Source of the DNA: Nitrososphaerota archaeon
GTDB taxonomy: Archaea; Thermoproteota; Nitrososphaeria; Nitrososphaerales; Nitrosopumilaceae
Direction of reading: 5' to 3'
Assembly: GCA_013287585.1 (NCBI GenBank)
Contig: JABDDN010000006.1
Span: 1 to 64,000 of the forward strand
DNA length: 64,000 nucleotides
Below are positions 58,299-64,000 of the stretch, piece by piece (positions within the stretch are counted from its first letter, which is position 1; each line of letters opens with the position of its first letter). Under the pieces are notes generated by a model. It saw only the letters and a program-made list of their open reading frames with translations, had not been told where the DNA came from and searched no databases. A program made the position numbers and the translations under genes.

Positions 58299-59549
58299 AT
58301 GACCCAAAATTTAATTTTAGATATAGTTTTTCTTGCAATCCTTGTTTGTTTTTCAGGATTCTTTAGTGGTTCTGAAGTTGCATTAGTAGGAGTCAGTAAA
58401 GCAAAGGTGAATCAGCTTGTAAAAGAAAAAACAAAAGGTTCCTCATCATTATATAAACTGAAATCAAATCCCAGCAGAATGCTTGCAGCAATAAACTTGG
58501 GAAATGCTTTAACTAATGTAGGTTCTTCTGCATTGGCAACACAAATATCTTTAGGTTTGTTTGGCAGTAATGGTCTAGCCATAGCGATTGGAATTATGAC
58601 ATTCATACTCCTTGTTTTTGGAGAAATAACGCCAAAATCATACTGTTTTGCAAACGCTACAAAAATTTCACTTAAAGTCAGCGGTATAATTTTGGTTTTT
58701 AGTTACGTATTTTATCCATTTGTTATTCTTTTTGAAAAAATTACTAGAGGGATGTTACAGATTGCAGGAAGCTCACACCATCCTCCACCTATAACAGAAC
58801 AAGAGATTTACAGTGTTATAGAACAAGGGCTTGAGGACAAGGTATTGAAAAAACATGAAAAAGAACTTGTACATGGAGCTTTAAAATTTGATGATACTGT
58901 AATCCATTCAGTGATGACTCCTAGAACAAAAATGTTCATGTTGCCTTCCACGATGTTACTATTTGATGCCCTTCCTGTGATTAGTAAAAGTGGGTTTTCT
59001 AGAATTCCAGTATACAAGGAAACCACTGATCAGATTGTTGGCATATTACATGTTAGAGATTTGTTAAAACATCTTGAAAAGGAAGATAAAATGATAAATC
59101 TTGAATCCATTTCAAGAAAGCCAATTTTTGTATCTCAAGAACAAAAAACTAGCAAATTATTGAGAGAAATGCAAGGAAAACAAACCCACATGGCCATAGT
59201 GGTAGACGAATTTGGAGGCGTAGAAGGGTGTGTAACATTAGAAGATCTCTTAGAAGAAATCGTAGGAGAGATAATGGATGAAACCGACAAAATTGAACTA
59301 AATTTTAAAATCCTAGACAAAAATACTATGCTTGCAAGCGGTGATGTTGAGATTGATATTGTAAACGAGATATTAAAATCTGATATCCCTCAAGGCGACG
59401 ACTATTCTACACTTAGTGGTCTTTTGCATGATAAACTAAAGGACATTCCAAAAGTTGGCGATAAAATCGAGATTGATTCAATTAAAATAATTGTAGAAGA
59501 AGTAGTAAATAACCAAGCAAATAGGATCAAGATAGAAAAGGAAACTTAA
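58299..59549 (+). CDS. CorC/HlyC-family protein (DUF21, CBS pair, C-terminal domain)
   Basis: A 416-aa protein. About four membrane helices form DUF21/CNNM (FFSGSEVALVGVSKAKVN; LVFGEITPKSYCFANA) to residue 160. Two CBS motifs follow (SVMTPRTKMFMLPS; THMAIVVDEFGGVEGCVTLE), then the CorC/HlyC domain to the end. Related proteins affect Mg or Co export or resistance. Its 3' end overlaps thrC by 4 nt. Confidence 0.92.
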   Translation: MTQNLILDIVFLAILVCFSGFFSGSEVALVGVSKAKVNQLVKEKTKGSSSLYKLKSNPSRMLAAINLGNALTNVGSSALATQISLGLFGSNGLAIAIGIMTFILLVFGEITPKSYCFANATKISLKVSGIILVFSYVFYPFVILFEKITRGMLQIAGSSHHPPPITEQEIYSVIEQGLEDKVLKKHEKELVHGALKFDDTVIHSVMTPRTKMFMLPSTMLLFDALPVISKSGFSRIPVYKETTDQIVGILHVRDLLKHLEKEDKMINLESISRKPIFVSQEQKTSKLLREMQGKQTHMAIVVDEFGGVEGCVTLEDLLEEIVGEIMDETDKIELNFKILDKNTMLASGDVEIDIVNEILKSDIPQGDDYSTLSGLLHDKLKDIPKVGDKIEIDSIKIIVEEVVNNQANRIKIEKET

Positions 59550-60877
59550 GTTCGTGGCGGGTTTGCAAACCTGTTTTGAGGATTTTTGTGATAATCTACA
59601 GGGATACTTGCATCTTTTTGCCTACCTGTTAATATTCCAACTACAACATCATCTTTTTTAATAATTTCTTCACCCATTAATTTTTTAACACCTGCTGGAA
59701 CCGCACCAGACGCCATTTCACAATCAAATCCATTTAAACCAACTAACGCCATTCCATCCATCATTTCTTGATCTGAGACTTGAGTTACAACACCGTTTGT
59801 ATATTCAAGCGCTCGTAAACCTTTGAGAATGTTAGCTGGTTTTGCAATTTGAATTGCAGTAGCTTTTGTTTTTGGTCTTATTCCATTTTTATCCATGTAT
59901 GTGTAATATCTTTTAATTATCTCAACATCTGGTTTTCCTTTATTCCAACGTAGATTTGTATCTTCAAATTTTCCGTTGTAAAGTGTATGTAATGTATTTG
60001 CACCTTCTGAATTAATTACTGCAATTCGTGGAATTTTTTTTATCCAGCCCCATTCATAGAGTTCCATGAGACTTTTGCCACAACTTGATGTATTCCCTAG
60101 CGCACCACCAGGATATACAATCCAGTCAGGAGGATTCCAATCTAGTTGTTCTAGTGCTCTAAATACAATAGTTTTTTGCCCTTCTATTCGAAATGGATTG
60201 ACGGAATTTACTGTATATCCTCCAACCTCGCTTGCCTTTTTTAGCGAGGCAGAAAGTGCATCATCAAAATTTCCTTTTATCTCAATCACTTGAGCTCCGA
60301 ATTGAAATGCTTGGCTTAGCTTTCCTGGAGCTACCTCTCCTGCTGGGATATATACATCACATTCAATATTCTCATTTGCTGCATACATTGCAGCAGATGC
60401 CGAAGTATTTCCTGTAGAGGCACAGATAATTTTGTTTATGTTAACAAGTTTGGCATGGGTAACTGCAGTAGACATTCCGTTGTCTTTGAACGATCCACTA
60501 GGATTGTATCCCTCTGGTTGAAGCAGTAGATTTTGGAGCCCAACATAATCCGAAACTTTTGACATGTGGTATGGTTTTGATAATCTTCCTTCAGCACCAT
60601 CCAACGAAACAAGGTATTTTGAATACTCTTCAAAATCTTCAGTATCTATTTGACAAAAGTTCAACAGTTCTCTGAATCGCCAAACACCACTTTCATTAAA
60701 AATATCATTAGCGTGATTTCTTCTTTTATAAAATACCTCTTTAAGTGAGGTAGGTGGTGTGTCTTTGTATTTTATATCTAATAAGTGACCACGATCACAT
60801 TCTATTCTGATATCAGAAATAGGATATTCTGAACCACATGTAGGCTCAATGCATTTTTGCAAAGCTCCAGATTGCAA
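59546..60877 (-). CDS. thrC: Threonine synthase
   Basis: A 443-aa PLP enzyme forming threonine from O-phosphohomoserine. An N-terminal zinc-ribbon-like piece has CIEPTCGSEY. The Schiff-base Lys is in PSGSFKDNGM, and ASTGNTSASAAMYAANEN holds the next motif. VYPGGALGNTSS is the phosphate loop. It complements ilvA at 26925 in the Thr-Ile path. Confidence 0.92.
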   Translation of the reverse strand: MQSGALQKCIEPTCGSEYPISDIRIECDRGHLLDIKYKDTPPTSLKEVFYKRRNHANDIFNESGVWRFRELLNFCQIDTEDFEEYSKYLVSLDGAEGRLSKPYHMSKVSDYVGLQNLLLQPEGYNPSGSFKDNGMSTAVTHAKLVNINKIICASTGNTSASAAMYAANENIECDVYIPAGEVAPGKLSQAFQFGAQVIEIKGNFDDALSASLKKASEVGGYTVNSVNPFRIEGQKTIVFRALEQLDWNPPDWIVYPGGALGNTSSCGKSLMELYEWGWIKKIPRIAVINSEGANTLHTLYNGKFEDTNLRWNKGKPDVEIIKRYYTYMDKNGIRPKTKATAIQIAKPANILKGLRALEYTNGVVTQVSDQEMMDGMALVGLNGFDCEMASGAVPAGVKKLMGEEIIKKDDVVVGILTGRQKDASIPVDYHKNPQNRFANPPRT

Positions 60878-61021
60878 TATGGGAACTGTAGATAGTACTT
60901 ATTTAAATCTAGAGCAAGGCATTTTGTCTTCCTTATGGTATTATTAATTTCTAAATAAATTACAACAAACATGATTGTTTTATTACTAAGATCCCTAGAA
61001 TGTTGTAAAAAGAAAATAAAG

Positions 61022-61135
61022 TTATTTTTTAGGTCCTGATCGTGTATGAAAATTAAGACAACATTTGCATTCTTTTATGATGCATTCACTTTCAGAAACA
61101 TGTCCACAAATACCACATTCACAGTGCGTTTGCAT
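61022..61135 (-). CDS. Very small cysteine-rich protein (37 aa)
   Basis: A 37-aa protein with seven cysteines (CECGICG at 5-11, CIIKECKCC at 18-26) and one or two His. It may bind zinc or copper. ATG at 61133-61135. It fills part of the 330-nt gap before the next gene. Coding status rests on composition. Confidence 0.5.
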   Translation of the reverse strand: MQTHCECGICGHVSESECIIKECKCCLNFHTRSGPKK

Positions 61136-61207
61136 AATTAATTAATGGTTTTTAGATGATATAACCCATACGGGGAACATTTTTCTGATTTATAACTCAA
61201 CAAATTG

Positions 61208-61591
61208 TTACTTTTTTGATTTCTTGGTAGTTTTAGGTGCATGTTTTGCTGCTTTTTTTGCAGATTTCGCCGTATCCTCAGCATGTTTTATTTTTGCTTC
61301 ATCTGTCTCTTTTGCTTTCTCATCTACTGCCTTCATTATGGACTGTATCATGCCATCTAAATCACTGTCAGATACTGGCGGTTCTACCGCAGTGGCAATC
61401 TGATTTATTGTGTTTGATATTGCAGAGCTAACTTCCTCAAAGCTTTCTGGATCTTCATATGCTGCATTGTATAATGCCTTTAGACGTCTTACATCCATTA
61501 ATAATTGATCAGTCATAGTTAAACGGAATTTTTTTCCATTAACCGTTATTTCTTGACTTATCATGTCTGCACTCTTCAATCCTACTTTCAT
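61208..61591 (-). CDS. Small helical protein with Lys/Ala-rich tail
   Basis: A 127-aa protein. ATG at 61589-61591 (MKVGLKSADMIS) is preferred over a longer frame from 61672 whose first 27 residues are an unrelated hydrophobic string that overlaps the divergent gene. A short beta hairpin (EITVNGKKFRLTMTDQ) precedes an acidic helical part and a tail with AKKAAKHAPKTTKKSKK. Function unknown. Confidence 0.6.
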   Translation of the reverse strand: MKVGLKSADMISQEITVNGKKFRLTMTDQLLMDVRRLKALYNAAYEDPESFEEVSSAISNTINQIATAVEPPVSDSDLDGMIQSIMKAVDEKAKETDEAKIKHAEDTAKSAKKAAKHAPKTTKKSKK

Positions 61592-61644
61592 AAAGGTTTC
61601 TGTAAACAAACAACTAATAACAGAACAAGTGTGATTTAATAAAA

Positions 61645-62544
61645 TTGAATAGAAAAACAGCAGAAAAGGCACAACGATATTTTACAACAGGAATTAGTCT
61701 GATTACTTCTTTTGGTCCACATGGACAAAATGTCATGGCTGCAGAATGGACAATGCAGATTTCATACAAGCCAATGCTCATAGCAGTCTTTATCCATGAA
61801 AATTCTGTAACTTTTAAAAATATTAAAAAAACAAAGGAATTCGGAATAAATGTATCCTCTGAGAGGCAAACGATGGCAGTAAACATTGCTGGTGGTTACT
61901 CTAGAAGAGAAATCGATAAATTGAAAATCAAAGAGGCTTTTGAATTTTTACCTTCAAGAAAAATAAAATCTCCAATGATTGCAGGTTGTATAATTAATGT
62001 TGAATGTAAATTAGTTACAATGAAAAAATTAGGAGATCATACTATGGTTGTAGGCAAGGCTGTTACAATTTCACATGATGAGGCAAAAAAACCATTGATA
62101 TATCATTCTGGCAGGTATTTTCAAATTGGTTCGTTAATAGAGCCTTTCAGGAAAGTAGTAACTGTAGATGATGATGTTTTTGATTGGTTTTCCAGTATGT
62201 CAAAAGGCAAATTTGTGTTAAAATGTGTTGGTCTCATAATAAAATCCAATAACAGAGTTCTTGTTTTGAAACAAACTAAAAACACATCATATTTGACAAT
62301 TCCATTTGTCGTACCTAAAAGAGGAACAGAGTATTTGAAAATACTTGATTTCTATATGCAAAAATCAGGTTTAAGTACAACAATAAACAATATCCCAATA
62401 CTAAAAAGACTGACTTTAAAAAACAAAAAGAAGATTCAAAGAATTAATTTTGTTTTGTTTGAAGGTAGGTTAAAATCAAATATTAAAGATCATATTTGGA
62501 AGTCCTCAAAATTAAATCCATTATTACACATACTGTCCAATTAG
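61645..62544 (+). CDS. Flavin reductase-family protein fused to a Nudix-like C-terminal domain
   Basis: A 299-aa protein. Residues 1-170 are an FMN-binding split barrel (YFTTGISLITSFGPHGQNVM, EFGINVSSERQTMA, LIYHSGRYFQIG). Residues 190-295 resemble the Nudix fold (VGLIIKSNNRVLVLKQTKNT, then IPFVVPKRGT) but without the REx(2)EE box, so hydrolysis is unlikely. The pairing is unusual. TTG start at 61645. Confidence 0.75.
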   Translation: MNRKTAEKAQRYFTTGISLITSFGPHGQNVMAAEWTMQISYKPMLIAVFIHENSVTFKNIKKTKEFGINVSSERQTMAVNIAGGYSRREIDKLKIKEAFEFLPSRKIKSPMIAGCIINVECKLVTMKKLGDHTMVVGKAVTISHDEAKKPLIYHSGRYFQIGSLIEPFRKVVTVDDDVFDWFSSMSKGKFVLKCVGLIIKSNNRVLVLKQTKNTSYLTIPFVVPKRGTEYLKILDFYMQKSGLSTTINNIPILKRLTLKNKKKIQRINFVLFEGRLKSNIKDHIWKSSKLNPLLHILSN

Positions 62545-62900
62545 ATTACGATGTAATCTAGCGCCACTGCGTCACTAAGTAAAGGTGAATGTCTTGTGTT
62601 AAGTATATAGCCATTTTTCACATCTGTTGTTTGTATCCACCTATTTGTTGAACTATAATGCCTTTTTTCTTTCATCTCTTTTTCAATTGCGTTTAGATCA
62701 AATTCGCCTTCTTCAATCTGTTGAGTTTGAATGTGTTTTATGGTGATGAGAATTTTTTTTACTTTAACTCTTACACCAAATCTCCATACATGATCTGGTG
62801 TATCGTCTTCTACCTCTAGTAGTTTAAGCTTAATTTCCTTATTGCCAAATGCATCATGACTTATTAGACTCCTTTCATCAACAAAGTTCTCAAAGCTCAT
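62541..62900 (-). CDS. Hypothetical protein, 119 aa
   Basis: A beta-rich soluble protein (FGVRVKVKKILITIKHIQTQ, then NGYILNTRHSPLLSDAVALD). Unrecognised. The 3' end overlaps the flavin-reductase fusion by 4 nt. ATG at 62898-62900. Confidence 0.55.
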   Translation of the reverse strand: MSFENFVDERSLISHDAFGNKEIKLKLLEVEDDTPDHVWRFGVRVKVKKILITIKHIQTQQIEEGEFDLNAIEKEMKEKRHYSSTNRWIQTTDVKNGYILNTRHSPLLSDAVALDYIVI

Positions 62901-62945
62901 TATCTTAAATGAGGTAAATAGTCATTAAAGAAGTATTCGATATTA

Positions 62946-63584
62946 TTAGTATATCAAGTGTTTTGATTTAAATGGCATTTGATAGTTTTCAAGTTCAAGC
63001 TTCTGTCTCTTTCCATTTATGAGTGCATATGTTTTTCCATCATATGTGCAAACACAATCTGTTATAGAATTTGATTCATCCCATACTTTGTAAAACTCTC
63101 TAAGTTGTCTACGTTCGTATTTTCCAGTTCCTATTCTTTTTTTGGAAAGAAACTTGAATGCAAGAATCATCTTTCTTGTTTTATAGAGTTCAAATGTATT
63201 AATCCATTTTAAGCATCGTATGATTTGATCATATGGAACAGGAAGTGTTGTTCCAGTTCCAGATTTTGCTTCTATGGTAAAAATGGTGTTTTCACCAGTA
63301 CTTACTGCCAAGATATCTGGTAATGCTACACTTGGCGAACCAAGTCTAAATGCCTTCCAACCATGCGTTGCATTGAATCGTTTTACCAAAGTATCTTCCC
63401 AGTTATATCCACGTTGTCGCCTTGTTCTGGCAATTTTTTTATTAATACTACTTTGAAGTTGACTGTCAGCATTTGCTTTTTCAGACTCTGACTTTGATAT
63501 GTGATTTACATTGCTTATTATAATTGATTTTTTTATAGAATTTTTTCTTTTTAGTGACACCATTATACAATCAATTCTTGCCAT
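62946..63584 (-). CDS. Hjc-like Holliday junction resolvase family nuclease
   Basis: A 212-aa protein. A basic, Ser/Lys-rich start of 55 residues precedes the PD-(D/E)xK core: RGYNWEDTLVKRF (Glu), SVALPDILAV (Asp) and IFTIEAKSGTG (ExK). The C-terminal part has a second basic region. Hjc normally has about 130 residues, so this form is extended at both ends. Structure-specific cleavage is inferred. Confidence 0.8.
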   Translation of the reverse strand: MARIDCIMVSLKRKNSIKKSIIISNVNHISKSESEKANADSQLQSSINKKIARTRRQRGYNWEDTLVKRFNATHGWKAFRLGSPSVALPDILAVSTGENTIFTIEAKSGTGTTLPVPYDQIIRCLKWINTFELYKTRKMILAFKFLSKKRIGTGKYERRQLREFYKVWDESNSITDCVCTYDGKTYALINGKRQKLELENYQMPFKSKHLIY

Positions 63585-63635
63585 ATAGAATTACTGGTAA
63601 TTATGTAATACTTGGGCATAAAAGCTGGTTTTAAG

Positions 63636-63645
63636 CTAAATTTAG
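63636..63645. promoter_or_regulatory. CTAAATTTAG palindrome in a divergent intergenic region
   Basis: A 10-nt perfect palindrome with TTTAG/CTAAA halves, related to half-sites of the MntR-like boxes, between the nuclease gene and the partial gene at 63756. Significance is weak in AT-rich DNA. Confidence 0.25.
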
Positions 63646-63755
63646 TCTACTAGTGGGGCATCGTTTTGTTTTGAATGACGTGTAATTTGATGTGTGTTTT
63701 AAAAAATTTGACATGTACTTAGGATTAATATGTCACCTTAAAATCACTTCAAAAT

Positions 63756-64000
63756 ATGTCACAAGGAGAGTCTATAACCTATCTAAAATACAAAACCTAT
63801 GAAGACCTTTTAAAGGTAATACTATATTCCTCTCAATCTGTCCTGGGGGCCATTCCACTACTCTATCATATAGAATACAATAATCAAGATATCTTATTTC
63901 TTCAAACAGCAGGCGTAGGTGCCAGTACAGTTCATTATATGGCCACAAAAGAGAAACCAAATAAAAAATTCATTGAGTTGAAGAGATTATCCGGGGAATT
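63756..64000 (+). CDS. Start of an unrecognised protein, cut by window end
   Basis: The first 81 residues are visible. MSQGESITYLKYKTYEDLLK is followed by a helix and strands (LGAIPLLYHIEYNNQDILFL, QTAGVGASTVHYM). No signal peptide. It may be a roadblock-like or related small domain. The reverse-strand frame at 63772-63960 is its shadow. Confidence 0.65.
   Translation, partial: MSQGESITYLKYKTYEDLLKVILYSSQSVLGAIPLLYHIEYNNQDILFLQTAGVGASTVHYMATKEKPNKKFIELKRLSGE

Noticed and set aside
61592-61672. N-terminal hydrophobic extension of the 61208 gene as a signal peptide
   Set aside because: It overlaps the divergent flavin-reductase start, and the internal ATG fits a soluble helical protein better.

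Overview
The window is archaeal and most likely comes from an ammonia-oxidising member of the Nitrososphaerota (Thaumarchaeota). The evidence is AT-rich DNA, many near-leaderless genes with TATA-like boxes about 25-30 nt upstream, and a set of diagnostic genes: PurP, a replicative family B polymerase, archaeal ThrRS with its editing domain, type II GAPDH, the bifunctional FBP aldolase/phosphatase, a PEFG-type surface protein, secreted proteins with W-W-K repeats, RpoP, EF-1alpha with uS10, and 3-hydroxybutyryl-CoA dehydrogenase. The genus cannot be fixed from the sequence alone. I saw no CRISPR array, insertion sequence, rRNA or replication origin. No gene-free stretch exceeds 300 bases once the small genes listed here are counted.

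Layout. 1-2.4 kb: metal uptake, with a nickel permease cut by the window edge, a regulator, and a divergent regulator/ZIP transporter pair with elaborate operators. 2.4-9.4 kb: purP, a regulator and the aspS-gatC-gatA-gatB tRNA-amidation operon. 9.6-17.4 kb: small zinc proteins, a universal stress protein, a CBS protein with an HPF-like tail, metabolic enzymes and a secreted metzincin. 17.6-21.5 kb: a signalling island with a 36-aa membrane peptide, a PAS-PAS histidine kinase with an 11-residue tandem repeat, a response regulator, and a protein joining a HisKA-like domain to an external zinc metalloprotease through one membrane helix. A 93-nt upstream element is duplicated here. 21.7-28.1 kb: cobalamin adenosyltransferase, tRNA-Phe, RAM-domain proteins, a cyclase-like protein, a possible structured RNA and threonine ammonia-lyase. 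28.1-33.4 kb: a start-less winged-helix gene and a second signalling island (three response regulators, a LIM-like zinc protein, two membrane kinases). 33.4-39.3 kb: MntH with a tandem operator, tRNA-Val, ThrRS and an agmatinase-family enzyme. 39.4-45.6 kb: a replication/repair cluster (polB, dCMP deaminase, an unknown 447-aa protein, a Hef-type helicase). 45.6-64 kb: a surface protein, central carbon enzymes (HBD, FBPA/ase, GAPDH, HMG-CoA synthase), the EF-1alpha/uS10/RpoP block, zinc-finger proteins, DsbA, CorC/HlyC, threonine synthase, a flavin-reductase fusion and an Hjc-like nuclease.

The most unusual content is in the two signalling islands. The first couples a two-component phosphorelay to a membrane-anchored extracellular protease. 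A motif of the fusion protein's N terminus also occurs, nearly identical in DNA, inside a response regulator of the second island about 9 kb away. Metal homeostasis is a second theme: the ZIP and Nramp genes share a DtxR/MntR-like operator.
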